Below are positions 25,486 to 34,863 of a DNA stretch of 61,754 bases, piece after piece. The notes below the pieces were generated by a model. The model did no database searches. It worked only from the letters and a program-made list of their open reading frames with translations, and was not told the DNA's origin. This DNA comes from Vibrio nigripulchritudo ATCC 27043 (lineage in GTDB: Bacteria; Pseudomonadota; Gammaproteobacteria; Enterobacterales; Vibrionaceae): NCBI RefSeq assembly GCF_000222685.1, contig NZ_AFWJ01000124.1, positions 1-61,754 on the forward strand. Reading direction: 5' to 3'. Position 1 is the first letter of the stretch, and every line of letters starts with the position of its first letter. A program made the position numbers and the translations under genes.

Positions 25486-26220
25486 ATGAAAGTGCATTTT
25501 ATCATCCACGAATATTTTGAAAGTGAAGGCTACTTCGGAACGTGGGCCAAAAACAACCGATTTACCACTCAATATTCCAAACGTTACCTTGGCGTCGCGC
25601 TACCCAGCAACAGCGACGAGTTCGATTTACTGGTAGTACTTGGCGGTCCGCAATCCCCCGCTACCACAACCCAAGAATGCCCCTACTTTGATGCTCAAAA
25701 AGAGCGTTCGCTTATCCTACACACCATTGAATCAGGCAAGCCTGTGGTGGGCGTATGTTTGGGGGCGCAGTTAATTGGCGAAGCGTTGGGAGCAAAACAT
25801 CAAACCAGCCCAGAACCCGAAATCGGCAGCTTCACTATTCAACTCACCCCTGAAGGTATTAAAGACCCTTTACTGGCTGGCTTTAGCCTAGAAGAACAGG
25901 TCGGACACTGGCATGGCGATATGCCGGGGCTGACCGCCGATGCGAAAGTGCTTGCTGCAAGCCAAGGTTGCCCAAGACAAATTGTTCGCTATGGCGATCT
26001 GGTGTTTGGATTTCAATGCCATCTAGAATTTGTGCCGGAGCAGTTTGAAGCGCTGATTGAAAACAGCCAGAAGGATCTGACCTCGCTGAAAGACAAACCA
26101 TTCGTGCAATCCCCAAGCGAGATCAAAGCCATGCCCACTCAACATATGAACGCCTTACTGGGGCAGTTCTTAGATGGGCTTGTAGCACTGTACCAAGCAA
26201 CAAAAGCGGAACAAGGTTGA
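25486..26220 (+). CDS. Class I glutamine amidotransferase (GMP synthase-like)
   Basis: A 244-residue stand-alone GATase domain. The nucleophile Cys is in GVCLGAQLIG and the His-Glu pair in FGFQCHLEF, so the catalytic triad is complete. A strong AAAGGAGA ribosome site precedes the ATG. Proteins of this type without a synthase partner hydrolyse glutamine or gamma-glutamyl compounds; examples include gamma-glutamyl-polyamine hydrolases, but I cannot assign a substrate. It diverges from an AraC regulator. Confidence 0.85.
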   Translation: MKVHFIIHEYFESEGYFGTWAKNNRFTTQYSKRYLGVALPSNSDEFDLLVVLGGPQSPATTTQECPYFDAQKERSLILHTIESGKPVVGVCLGAQLIGEALGAKHQTSPEPEIGSFTIQLTPEGIKDPLLAGFSLEEQVGHWHGDMPGLTADAKVLAASQGCPRQIVRYGDLVFGFQCHLEFVPEQFEALIENSQKDLTSLKDKPFVQSPSEIKAMPTQHMNALLGQFLDGLVALYQATKAEQG

Positions 26221-26291
26221 TTCCCCATTAAGCCCATAACAGTAACACTCTGACATCACAGCAGTGCGAGGCGCCCGTACTTCTGCCATTC

Positions 26292-26981
26292 TTACCTTGG
26301 TTCTCCGTAAAGCCGATAGCTCCAGTCTTCGAGTTTTCCGGTTGATAAACGGCGTTCCACCAGCTTTCTCCATGAATCCACCAAAGGAGCATTCAGCAAC
26401 AACTTAAGCTTTTCCTGCTCCAGACAACCAGTAAAAATCAAGCCCGTGACTCTGGATATCGGCCATTCTGGGAAAGGTCGCTCACATAAACAGATGTCGT
26501 CCCCCGCGCCAATATTGCCCTCGCGCAGGATTCGAAAATACCACCCTGTCCATAACGTTTCCTGAAGCAGAAGAGACATATCAGGGCGACCGAAACGGAT
26601 ATTGAGTTTCCAGCAAGGCATTCTTCCCTGAGAAACCTGAACTAAGCACTCACCTATCTGGTAAACGTCACCCAGACAAACGGAATTTTCATCCAGCCCC
26701 TGAGTACTCAGGTTTTCACCAAACACACCAACTCGATGAAACATAGGTGCATCACCCAGTTTGGCTACCCAGCGGTCGTAATGTTCGCTGGCATAGGCGT
26801 GAAGCGCTTTCTCCACTCCGCCGTGATAACGCTTGTCGGCTTGTTCATCGCCAACTAACCCCTGAAGATTGACCCAATGACGAGTATCCACAGGGTGTTT
26901 GTCTATGCCGCTGGTAACACCCTGTGTTATTGAACTGACCTTACCCGTCAGCAGCGATGTGACCGTTCCTACTTTGCGCAT
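26292..26981 (-). CDS. yiiM: MOSC-domain protein YiiM
   Basis: A 229-residue YiiM homologue. The MOSC core (GLVGDEQADKRYHGGVEKALHAY, then FGENLST) and the Cys thought to bind the molybdenum cofactor (GRMPCWKLN) are present; the C-terminal helical part ends like E. coli YiiM (RRLSTGKLEDWSYRLYG). E. coli YiiM reduces N-hydroxylated bases such as 6-hydroxylaminopurine. Start at 26981 follows GGAAGGAG; an upstream in-frame ATG at 26996 lies before that site. A small gene 37 bp upstream is probably in the same transcript. Confidence 0.92.
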   Translation of the reverse strand: MRKVGTVTSLLTGKVSSITQGVTSGIDKHPVDTRHWVNLQGLVGDEQADKRYHGGVEKALHAYASEHYDRWVAKLGDAPMFHRVGVFGENLSTQGLDENSVCLGDVYQIGECLVQVSQGRMPCWKLNIRFGRPDMSLLLQETLWTGWYFRILREGNIGAGDDICLCERPFPEWPISRVTGLIFTGCLEQEKLKLLLNAPLVDSWRKLVERRLSTGKLEDWSYRLYGEPR

Positions 26982-27018
26982 GCTCCTTCCCTCCATCCAT
27001 TCACTGGCGAATACGAAA

Positions 27019-27261
27019 TTACATTGAACCTAACGGCTGATATACCGGATTGATCGCCAGCACCTCAATGCGCGAATTCGTGCTTTTTAAGATTCTTTCT
27101 TCACTGTCGGATACGAATACCTGTCGCTCAAACCCGGCTGTCACGGGGAACGCTTCCAGCGCTATTTCGAGCTTTTCCTTACTGGCAGCCTGACTTAACG
27201 CTTCGATGTGAATGGAAAAAAGCGTCGTGTTGTTTTGGGAAATGTCCACGCGATATCTCAT
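27019..27261 (-). CDS. Hypothetical 80-residue protein upstream of yiiM
   Basis: A small soluble protein (MRYRVDISQNNTTLFSIHIEAL at its start) with no motif I know. A good ribosome site (AGGAG, 7 bp before the ATG) and the 37-bp spacing to yiiM on the same strand argue that it is real and co-transcribed. Predicted alternating beta and alpha segments; no signal or membrane segment. Confidence 0.65.
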   Translation of the reverse strand: MRYRVDISQNNTTLFSIHIEALSQAASKEKLEIALEAFPVTAGFERQVFVSDSEERILKSTNSRIEVLAINPVYQPLGSM

Positions 27262-27459
27262 TGCTTCTCCTGCTTCTTACCAAAAAGCCGTGTTCTCAAA
27301 GGGTTGAGCTTACGGTTAAGAATTCTCTTAGTATGCTATTGCTCAACATTTAATATTAGGATACGTTATTCACCAATAGTGTACAACTAACGATTTTAAG
27401 AAACGAGTGAACATTTTTTAGCCAATAAGAAACATGAGAAGTTGTGAGGTAGAAGTGAG

Positions 27460-28601
27460 ATGGGAAAGGTATACAGTTTCTCGGCGGGACCGGCGATGCT
27501 GCCTAGAGAAGTTCTCTTAAAGGCGCAAAGCGAATTACTGGACTGGCAGCAAACGGGTATGTCAGTTATGGAGTTCAGCCATCAAAGTGATGAGTTCGCC
27601 ACTATTAGGGAAGAAACCGAAGCAAGGCTGCGAACCTTGATGTCGATTCCCGACGACTACCACGTGCTGTTTTCTCACGGCGGTGGCAGTGGTCAGTTCT
27701 CTGCGGTGCCATTGAATTTGATCGACCAGCGAGAAGCAATGAGCCGACAACGCGCCGACTTTCTGGTATACGGGCACTGGGCAAGCGGTGCTTATGAAGA
27801 GGCGAAAAAGTTTTGCCTGCCTCGTAAGCTGGATATCGCCTGTACCCGGGGAGGATTGCGCGCCATTTCACCAGAGCAAGACTGGCACATCGACCCGAGC
27901 GCCCAGTTTGTCTTTGTCTGCCCTAATGAAACCGTCAATGGTATCGAATATCACGCACTGCCTGAAACGAACGTGCCCATCGTGGCGGATATGTCGTCTT
28001 CGATTCTCTCGCGCCCTATCGATGTTTCCCGTTACGGTTTAATTTACGCCGGTACTCAGAAGAACATTGGTCCTTCTGGGCTGACGATTACCATTATCAG
28101 AAAAGATTTGATCAGGAATGACCGCCACAACATTCCAAAAATTCTGGACTATCGCCGTCAGGTTGAACAGCTTTCCATGGCGAACACGCCCCCAACTTTT
28201 GCCTGGTATCTGTGTGGGGAAGTGTTGAAGTGGGTAGAACAGCAAGGTGGTGTGTCAGCACTGTTTGCGCAAATCAGGCAAAAGCCAGCGCCTTATACCG
28301 ATGTATTGATGAATCCGACTTGTACATCAATGACATTCACCCAGATTACCGCTCAATCATGAACGTGACGTTTCGGATTGCCTGCCCCAAAACGGAACAG
28401 CGATTTTTAGATCGCGCTCATCAGGCGGGACTGAAAGGATTGAAGGGGCACAAAGTGACCGGAGGCATTCGCGCCTCCATCTATAACGCGATGCCTTATG
28501 AAGGAGTGGAGGCGTTAATCCAGTTTATGAAAGCGTTTGAAATAGAGCATTCGCAGCGTGTGCACTCTGCGGTTAGTTCGACAAGTACCCCAACTGCTTA
28601 G
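27460..28601 (+). pseudogene. serC: Phosphoserine aminotransferase, interrupted by a one-base frameshift
   Basis: The first frame (27460-28362) gives SerC from MGKVYSFSAGPAMLPREVL, through the PLP-lysine region YAGTQKNIGPSG, to GGVSALFAQ near 28272. The family sequence then continues in the next frame as [32 protein letters not shown] through [21 protein letters not shown] to 28601. The combined span is 1142 bp, exactly one base short of a whole number of codons, so a single base is missing at about 28265-28275. The truncated product lacks the C-terminal domain and should be inactive. Intact serC converts phosphohydroxypyruvate to phosphoserine and also acts in pyridoxal phosphate synthesis. 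It ends overlapping the convergent IclR gene by 29 bp. A sequencing error is possible. Confidence 0.85.
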
Positions 28602-29328
28602 AGATGTCTCGCGCTGCATTGCAGATCAAATCTAAGCTGCTTTGTTCTACGGTTTCAGAGCTGTCAAAACCGATAAGGATCAGGCTGGCTGCCATTTGCC
28701 CGACGGCGTCAAAAATAGGGGCGGCGACGGCTTTGGCACCGGGGATCACAGGGTTTACCTCTTCTCGCACCGAGACAAAATCGGCTTTAATCTGCTCGCA
28801 GCTTTCGGTAAAAGCTTGCCACTGCTGCGAACTGTCGCCCAGCTCTTTCTTAGCGAGAAATTCATACGCCGATGTCGGCAGGTTAGCCGCGAAACAGCGT
28901 CCCACGGCACTGCTGGTGACAGGTGCGTAAAAACCAATTTTGAAATTGACCGATACAGGGGACGGGTGATCGAGAAAGCGTATGATCATCGGCCCTTGAG
29001 TTGTCCAAACCGCCAACGCCGCCGCTTGCTGGCTGCTTTGCCTTAGTGCATGAAGAAACGGTTCGCAGGTTTGCACAATATCCGTTCTGCCAAGAATTTT
29101 TGCACCCAGCTCCAGCAACTTAGAACCGTGAAGGTAATTCCCCGATTCGTCTTGCACTACTATGCCCACCCTTAACAGACTTGCCAAGTATTTGTGCAGT
29201 TTGCTTTTCGACATCTCCAACTGCCCTGCGGCATCGCTCAGTGACATCGCCTGTTTTTGGTCGGCAAAAAAATCGATGATGTCGAACGCTTGTTCAACAG
29301 ACTGAATGCCTTGGTTTTTCTTTTCCAT
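28573..29328 (-). CDS. IclR-family transcriptional regulator
   Basis: A 251-residue IclR protein: N-terminal winged helix ([47 protein letters not shown]) and the C-terminal effector-binding domain. Its target is not evident; it faces the broken serC and lies behind the NUDIX/deacetylase pair, from which 137 bp separate it. Its C-terminal end overlaps the serC reading frame by 29 bp. Confidence 0.92.
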   Translation of the reverse strand: MEKKNQGIQSVEQAFDIIDFFADQKQAMSLSDAAGQLEMSKSKLHKYLASLLRVGIVVQDESGNYLHGSKLLELGAKILGRTDIVQTCEPFLHALRQSSQQAAALAVWTTQGPMIIRFLDHPSPVSVNFKIGFYAPVTSSAVGRCFAANLPTSAYEFLAKKELGDSSQQWQAFTESCEQIKADFVSVREEVNPVIPGAKAVAAPIFDAVGQMAASLILIGFDSSETVEQSSLDLICNAARDISKQLGYLSN

Positions 29329-29465
29329 AGTGTGTCTTCTGGGCGTACTCGAAAGAAGGATTGGACGAGGTACATACTACCGCGAGATGGGCGTTTTACA
29401 ACGCTGAGTGTAAAGGCAAGAGCAAACAAAAGCCTCGGCATTCACCGAGGCATCGAAACTTGAGT

Positions 29466-29954
29466 TTACGCTTCAAGCCAGTTTTTGGATTCGTTTTCCC
29501 CTTGAACATAGCTGCCAAGGTGGGTGCTGAAGCGTTTGTTAATGGCGTCTTCAATCAAGGTACTTTTCAGCTCCGCTGGGTAAACTCTGAGGTTTTTGAT
29601 GGTGTCTAGCCTTACCCATTCGACATCCTGGATGTATTCCTGATCGTTCAATCCGATAAGGTTTTCTTTGCTCGGTTCGCCTTCGTAGCTTTCAATCAGG
29701 TAGAAAAACTCGGCGTGATAACGCAGTGGGTGCTGCTCCTGAAACTCTCGCACACATATCAAATCGCCCACTTTTACTCGTAAGTTGGTCTCTTCACGAA
29801 ATTCTCGACGCAGCGCATCTTTGGTAGTGGCGTCTTCATTTTCCATTCCACCGCCGGGTGGGATCCAATAAACACCAGTGTGGTCTTTGACTCTCACTAG
29901 GAGAATCTTGTCATCTTCGATAAGAATGCCTGCAGCTCGGATTCTGTGTTCCAT
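29466..29954 (-). CDS. NUDIX hydrolase coupled to a deacetylase-family gene
   Basis: A 162-residue NUDIX protein with the box GGGMENEDATTKDALRREFREETNL (last Gly of the classic motif replaced by Asn). The ATG at 29954 overlaps the upstream deacetylase stop in TGATG, so the pair is translationally coupled. The substrate is unknown; linkage to a deacetylase-fold enzyme hints at a shared small-molecule substrate such as an acetylated nucleotide derivative, which is inference only. Confidence 0.88.
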   Translation of the reverse strand: MEHRIRAAGILIEDDKILLVRVKDHTGVYWIPPGGGMENEDATTKDALRREFREETNLRVKVGDLICVREFQEQHPLRYHAEFFYLIESYEGEPSKENLIGLNDQEYIQDVEWVRLDTIKNLRVYPAELKSTLIEDAINKRFSTHLGSYVQGENESKNWLEA

Positions 29955-30880
29955 CAATCATCCTTAAACACGTTAATGGCGGCTTGAATCAGCTGCCTGT
30001 GAATGGGAACCAAGTCTTGGTGCTCGGTTCGATAACCGCCGCCCACAACCGATGCGATGGGAATACCAGCGTTTTTAGCTGTTAAAAATATAAAATGGTC
30101 GCGTTGGTAAATACCTTCCGCGCTCACTTGCAAATAGCCTAGTTCATCATCGGTATGAATATCCACACCCGCATCGTAAATGATCAGATCCGGTTGATGA
30201 ATGTTGATCGCCATCTCAACCACTTGCTTAAAGCTTGAAAGAAATTCCTCGTCTCCGATTTCGCGGGCAAGTGGCACATCCATATCCGACGTCGGCTTTC
30301 TGGCAGGGAAATTTTTATCACAATGGAATGACAGCGTGATGATGTCCTCTCTGCCTTCACATAGGGTTGCCGTTCCATCGCCGTGGTGGACATCGGCATC
30401 GACGATTAAGACTTTATCAATGTTCTCGTTTTTAAGTGCTTCATGCGCCGCCAGAACCAAATCGTTGATCAGGCAAAATCCGCTGCCAAAATCTTTGTGC
30501 GCATGATGGTAACCTCCACTCAAATGCAGCGCGATACCGTGTTCAATCGCCTGTTTCGCGGTTTCTACCGTGCCCCCTGCCGAGGTTAGAGTTCGGGTGA
30601 TCAGTTGTTCACTCCACGGAAAACCGATTCGTCGCATTTTTGCTGCGGGCATTTCGCCAGAAAACAGCAGTTGAATGTACTCTTCATCATGCACTTCCAA
30701 TACTTGCTCGGTGCTCAGCGCCGTTGGCTCCACAAAGGACAGACCTTCGCGCCACTGCGCATCGTGTTCCAGTGTTTGAACTACGTTTTCGTACAGTCTG
30801 CGGTATTTGGTTATCGGGTATCGGTGCTTCGGTGGAAGAGAAAGCTCTGAATAGATCGGATGATAAATAACCGGAATCAT
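29954..30880 (-). CDS. Histone-deacetylase-superfamily hydrolase
   Basis: A 308-residue bacterial member of the arginase/deacetylase fold. Active-site features are visible: HHAH near residue 125, DADVHHGDGT (zinc ligands Asp and His), and YDAGVD with the third ligand Asp. Bacterial relatives include acetoin utilisation protein AcuC and acetylpolyamine amidohydrolases. It is the first gene of a two-gene operon with a NUDIX hydrolase. It is not close to the aco operon (over 10 kb away), so a link to acetoin is not supported by position. Confidence 0.9.
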   Translation of the reverse strand: MIPVIYHPIYSELSLPPKHRYPITKYRRLYENVVQTLEHDAQWREGLSFVEPTALSTEQVLEVHDEEYIQLLFSGEMPAAKMRRIGFPWSEQLITRTLTSAGGTVETAKQAIEHGIALHLSGGYHHAHKDFGSGFCLINDLVLAAHEALKNENIDKVLIVDADVHHGDGTATLCEGREDIITLSFHCDKNFPARKPTSDMDVPLAREIGDEEFLSSFKQVVEMAINIHQPDLIIYDAGVDIHTDDELGYLQVSAEGIYQRDHFIFLTAKNAGIPIASVVGGGYRTEHQDLVPIHRQLIQAAINVFKDD

Positions 30881-31050
30881 TAATAAATCGTTGTGAGATT
30901 GTTTGGAAAGATTGTATACCCAAGTGATATTGAGATTCTAGGAAGTTTATAGAGAAACTTAGCCTACTCCGTATTGATAATAGCTCTCATTTACAACCAT
31001 ATGCAATTCAACTAAAGTGATGCACCTTAACTGGTAATTGGAGGTTCAAT

Positions 31051-31170
31051 ATGGCTAAAAATCTGATGCTTATCTCAGGAACATTGTGCGGCGCATTCGC
31101 GGCCATCATTTTGTTCGCCATGATTTGCTTTGGTAGCTGGCTTGCCGTTACTCTACTTCTATTCAAGTAA
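31051..31170 (+). CDS. 39-residue membrane peptide
   Basis: A short reading frame MAKNLMLISG...LLLFK that is almost entirely one hydrophobic span (ISGTLCGAFAAIILFAMICF). It is preceded by a strong GGAGG at 6-bp spacing and lies 18 bp before an SDR gene on the same strand, so it is likely a translated leader gene of that operon. No homologue recognised. Single-span proteins of this size often modulate membrane partners, but nothing here shows which. Confidence 0.6.
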   Translation: MAKNLMLISGTLCGAFAAIILFAMICFGSWLAVTLLLFK

Positions 31171-31188
31171 CCTCAATCGGAAGTCTTC

Positions 31189-31875
31189 ATGTCACACGTT
31201 GTCATTACGGGCGCAAACCGTGGAATTGGTTTAGCCCTTGTTAAACAATACCTAGCATTAAATTGGACCATTACCGCCACCTATCGCTCTAAAGAGACCG
31301 CACAGGATCTTATTGAACTTGCCGATGCGAACCCTCAACTGACCGCTCAATTATTGGATGTGACCGACTACAACGCAGTATCGGAATTAGCGACTCAGTT
31401 AGGTACCGTCGATATGTTGATCAACAACGCAGGCTACTACGGTCCGAAAGGCTACGGGTTTGGTAATACTGACCCGGAAGAGTGGCGTAAAGTTATTGAA
31501 ATCAACACCATTGCCCCCCTTAAGCTGGTGGAATTGCTGTATGACAACCTTAAAGATTCCGATGCCAAAACGGTGATCTGTGTGTCGTCGAAAGTAGGCA
31601 GTATGGCAGAGAATACATCCGGAGGCGGGTACATTTATCGCTCTTCAAAAGCCGCATTGAACTCGGTGGTAAAAAGCCTGCACAACGATTTAAGTGCTCA
31701 GGGTTTTAAGGTTGCCGCCGTTCACCCTGGTTGGGTACTCACCGAAATGGGTGGACCAAATGCCTTGATTACCACCGAGGTATCGGCTGAAGGGTTAGTG
31801 AAGGTGATTGCGTCCATCGACGAAGAAAAGAGTGGTGGCTTCTTCGATTACCAAGGCAATCCCATTCCTTGGTAA
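31189..31875 (+). CDS. Short-chain dehydrogenase/reductase, sniffer/CsgA-like
   Basis: A 228-residue SDR with complete motifs: TGANRGIG (residues 7-14, cofactor), NNAG, catalytic Ser in VSSKVG, and Tyr/Lys in YRSSKAALN. It resembles the small carbonyl reductase group (sniffer, CsgA). Unlike the degenerate SDR at the window start, it should be active. It follows the 39-residue membrane peptide by 18 bp and ends 10 bp from the convergent LysR gene. Confidence 0.92.
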   Translation: MSHVVITGANRGIGLALVKQYLALNWTITATYRSKETAQDLIELADANPQLTAQLLDVTDYNAVSELATQLGTVDMLINNAGYYGPKGYGFGNTDPEEWRKVIEINTIAPLKLVELLYDNLKDSDAKTVICVSSKVGSMAENTSGGGYIYRSSKAALNSVVKSLHNDLSAQGFKVAAVHPGWVLTEMGGPNALITTEVSAEGLVKVIASIDEEKSGGFFDYQGNPIPW

Positions 31876-31885
31876 GCGTTCCCTG

Positions 31886-32788
31886 TTAATCGTCCAGCCA
31901 GCGCTTTAAATGCGACACCAGCTTTTGAGGAGCTTCAGAGAGTTGACGCCCGAGTCTGGTAATCAAATGCACCTCACCTTGTTTTAAGATGGGGTGTTCA
32001 ACGGGCAGAGCGACCAATTGCCCGTCCGCTACTTCCCTCGCGACGACAAACTCAGGCAGCAAGGTGATCCCCATTCCTGAGCGGGCAAATTGCTTTAAGA
32101 CGGCAATGGAGTCGGTGGTAAGTTTGGGGTGAATGCGAACCCGCTGCTGAAATTCTGCCATCCCGATAATCTGGCGAACGCCATAGTCTACGTCCTGTAA
32201 CCCAATGGGGTAATCCAGAAGTGATTCAAAAGTGACCGCATCACGAATTTGAGTGAGGGGGTGATTCGGCGGAACTACAGCGCAGATAGGTCGCTGAACT
32301 CGGCTTTGGGTGCGAATATTGAGGTGCTTGCTCGGGTGAAACAACAACCCGATGTGCGCCTCGTCTTGCTCGACTTTTCGAATCACATCGTTTGATCCGC
32401 CAAGCATGACAGAATAGGTCAATTCGGGAAATTTGGCTTCAAATTGGGGAAGTGCTTCCGACATTAATTCGCCAACAAACCCTTCCCCCACAGCAAGTTT
32501 GATATGACCGCTTTGCAGCCCTTGTAACGCTTCAAGCTTTTGAAGACAAGCTTCCTGACTGGAGACGGTTTCGCGGTGGTACTTAAGCAGTACTTCACCC
32601 GCTTCAGTTGCCGCAACGCCTTTTCGGTGCCTTTCTAACAACACGCTTCCCAACTCTTCTTCGAGCATGGAAATCTGGCGGCTCACCGCTGACGGGGCAA
32701 CGTTCAGTTTGTCTGCTGCTGCGCGAACGCTGCCCAGCTTGACCGCTTCGTAAAAATAGGCAACGCGCTTGTCGTTAATCGGCTTCAA
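31886..32788 (-). CDS. LysR-family regulator closing the catabolic operon
   Basis: A 300-residue LysR protein: N-terminal helix-turn-helix (YFYEAVKLGSVRAAADKLNVAPSAVSRQISMLEEELG) and a periplasmic-binding-like effector domain. It is the last of six same-strand genes with gaps of a few bases, 9 bp behind the M20 amidohydrolase, so it probably controls this operon and is made from the same transcript. Confidence 0.93.
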   Translation of the reverse strand: MKPINDKRVAYFYEAVKLGSVRAAADKLNVAPSAVSRQISMLEEELGSVLLERHRKGVAATEAGEVLLKYHRETVSSQEACLQKLEALQGLQSGHIKLAVGEGFVGELMSEALPQFEAKFPELTYSVMLGGSNDVIRKVEQDEAHIGLLFHPSKHLNIRTQSRVQRPICAVVPPNHPLTQIRDAVTFESLLDYPIGLQDVDYGVRQIIGMAEFQQRVRIHPKLTTDSIAVLKQFARSGMGITLLPEFVVAREVADGQLVALPVEHPILKQGEVHLITRLGRQLSEAPQKLVSHLKRWLDD

Positions 32789-32797
32789 AGCGTCGCC

Positions 32798-33967
32798 TTA
32801 CTTGAGTTCCGATTTCACAAGCTCGACCCAGTAACTTGCGCCAAGGGCAAGAATATCGTCATTAAAATCGTAATGTGGATTGTGCAGTTCCGCGCTTTCT
32901 TCGCCAACACCGTTCCCCACCCAAATGTACGCTCCGGGTTTTTCTTGTAGCATAAAGGCAAAGTCCTCAGCGCCCATGCTCGGTGCCATGCAATGCTTAA
33001 CATTGTCTGACCCCACCAAAGATTCTGCGACCTTTGAACACCTGTCGGCATACTCTGGCACGTTAATGGTCGGTGGATACATGCGGCGATAGTCGACTTC
33101 TCCATTCGCCCCGTAAGCTTCGCAAATATGATGAACCTGAGTGCGAATGCGGGATTCCAATAACTCTTGTACTTCGGTCGAAAAGGCACGACAGGTGCCA
33201 GAGAGAGTCACGCTGTCTGGGATGACGTTATAGGCTTCGCCCCCTTGCATCTTAGTAATGCTCACCACGCCCGATTCCAACGAACTGAGGGTACGCCCGA
33301 CAATACTCTGTAGTGATGAGATAAGCTGACCCGCAATCACTACAGGATCGACGCCAAGATGTGGCATCGCCGCATGGCAGCCTTTGCCCGTGATGGAGAT
33401 ATCGAAAAGATCCATGGAGGCCATAACCGCATCAGAATGCACCGCGAATTTGCCGACTTCTAAGCCCGGCCAGTTGTGCATACCATAGACTGCATCAACG
33501 GGAAACTTCTCGAACAAGCCTTGCTCGACCATGGCTCTGCCACCCGCTTCACCTTCTTCGGCGGGCTGAAATATCACCACAACTGTGCCCGCAAAGTCAC
33601 GATTCTCAGCCAGATATTTAGCCGCGCCAAGCAGCATAGCAGTGTGACCATCGTGGCCACAGGCGTGCATCTTACCTTCGTTTTTTGAGCGGTATTCAAA
33701 GTCGTTGGCTTCGGTTAAGTTCAGGGCGTCCATATCGGCACGCAGCGCAATGGCTTTTTCACCAGGCAAGTTACCTTTGATTGCCGTGACGACTCCGGTT
33801 CCACCTAAACCTTGGTCTACTTCCAGACCGAAACTTGTTAATAAGGTCGCCACTTTTTCAGATGTGCGATGCTCCTGATAAGCGGTTTCTGGATGGGCAT
33901 GAATATCTCTGCGCCACTCTCGCATGTCATTGTGCAAGCTCTGTCCAATTGGCAATTCTGACTTCAT
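32798..33967 (-). CDS. M20-family amidohydrolase (hippurate hydrolase-like)
   Basis: A 389-residue dinuclear metal amidase. Signatures: RADMDALNL, the metal ligands in KMHACGHDGHTAMLLGAAKYL, the catalytic PAEEGEAGG, and the late His in GAEDFAFML. Closest by pattern to M20D enzymes that release amino acids from N-acyl or amide conjugates (hippurate hydrolase, IAA-amino acid hydrolase). It lies 2 bp behind the VOC gene. In context it probably deacylates an intermediate formed or protected by the acetyltransferase two genes upstream. Confidence 0.92.
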   Translation of the reverse strand: MKSELPIGQSLHNDMREWRRDIHAHPETAYQEHRTSEKVATLLTSFGLEVDQGLGGTGVVTAIKGNLPGEKAIALRADMDALNLTEANDFEYRSKNEGKMHACGHDGHTAMLLGAAKYLAENRDFAGTVVVIFQPAEEGEAGGRAMVEQGLFEKFPVDAVYGMHNWPGLEVGKFAVHSDAVMASMDLFDISITGKGCHAAMPHLGVDPVVIAGQLISSLQSIVGRTLSSLESGVVSITKMQGGEAYNVIPDSVTLSGTCRAFSTEVQELLESRIRTQVHHICEAYGANGEVDYRRMYPPTINVPEYADRCSKVAESLVGSDNVKHCMAPSMGAEDFAFMLQEKPGAYIWVGNGVGEESAELHNPHYDFNDDILALGASYWVELVKSELK

Positions 33968-33969
33968 GC

Positions 33970-34863
33970 TTATCTCTCTTCTTCCGGATATATTTCTATT
34001 ATGGTATTACCCGCGAATTTAGCGGGGATTCGTACCCCGCCTTCCTCTGTCTGAACGTATGTTACGCCATTACTATCAAGATGTTGCATCGCTTTCTGCA
34101 CAGAATGAGAACTTACGCGAATGGCAACACCCGTTGGCAGTTCACTTTCTTTACAAGGCAATGCCACGCCTTCAAAACGGCGACGCGCCCTTTCAGGTGA
34201 CAGAACCTCAAATATGCCTCTGTCGGTCTGAACGTTTAAGTACCCCTCTTCAAGAGTGACCGCCTCTTCACCATAAATACCCTTGAACCTAGCTTCAAGA
34301 TCAGCCGGGTCGCTCGCAATGTAGCTCACACAGGTAATGCCATTGGCACCATTGGGGTGGTTCATCCAGTCTTCGACCCACACCAGTTCGGGTTTGTGTT
34401 GGTGACAAAAGAAATGGGAAATAGAAGGGGTTTTGGAGTTAATCAGCATGACCAATGAGACAATCGCCTCTTCTTCCGTGCCATCTGGGCGGTGTGCTAC
34501 ACGGCGAAAATCGACAATGCCGTTATTTTCAACGCCACGCTCTTCCATCAATTGATGGTCTTGGCGTGCGTCTTCACTGTGCAGCGCCACCAGCGAAATA
34601 CCTTCTCTTCTTTCTATGGAATCGCTAATGAAACGACCAAAGGCAAAGCCTCGCTCATTTTTCATATCGAGTTTGCTGTGATCATAAATGCTGATGAGTT
34701 CGATAAAGTTATCAGGAAACATCAAGAGATGGTTGTCGGTTCCCCATGGGTGGTGATGACGCGGGTTGATGTAAAACCCCAGCCTGGCGAAATCGTCACT
34801 GACTTTGTCCATATCTTTAACAGCAACCAAAGGATGGTCTATCCCTAAATGATTGTTACTCAT
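33970..34863 (-). CDS. VOC/glyoxalase-like protein
   Basis: A 297-residue vicinal-oxygen-chelate protein of the Glyoxalase-3-like type (starts IDHPLVAVKDMDKVSDDFARLGFYINPRHHHPWGTDNHLLMF, with the first metal-ligand His near residue 9). The family includes dioxygenases, lyases and isomerases, so the reaction cannot be named. Its start overlaps the acetyltransferase stop by 4 bp (ATGA). Confidence 0.82.
   Translation of the reverse strand: MSNNHLGIDHPLVAVKDMDKVSDDFARLGFYINPRHHHPWGTDNHLLMFPDNFIELISIYDHSKLDMKNERGFAFGRFISDSIERREGISLVALHSEDARQDHQLMEERGVENNGIVDFRRVAHRPDGTEEEAIVSLVMLINSKTPSISHFFCHQHKPELVWVEDWMNHPNGANGITCVSYIASDPADLEARFKGIYGEEAVTLEEGYLNVQTDRGIFEVLSPERARRRFEGVALPCKESELPTGVAIRVSSHSVQKAMQHLDSNGVTYVQTEEGGVRIPAKFAGNTIIEIYPEEER

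Noticed and set aside
28260-28290. Programmed -1 or +1 frameshift in serC
   Set aside because: No slippery heptamer or downstream structure of the kind used for programmed shifts, and serC is not known to use one; a deletion or sequencing error is simpler.
29954-30880. Link of the deacetylase-like gene to acetoin use (AcuC)
   Set aside because: The aco operon is over 10 kb away with unrelated genes between; family membership alone does not support it.
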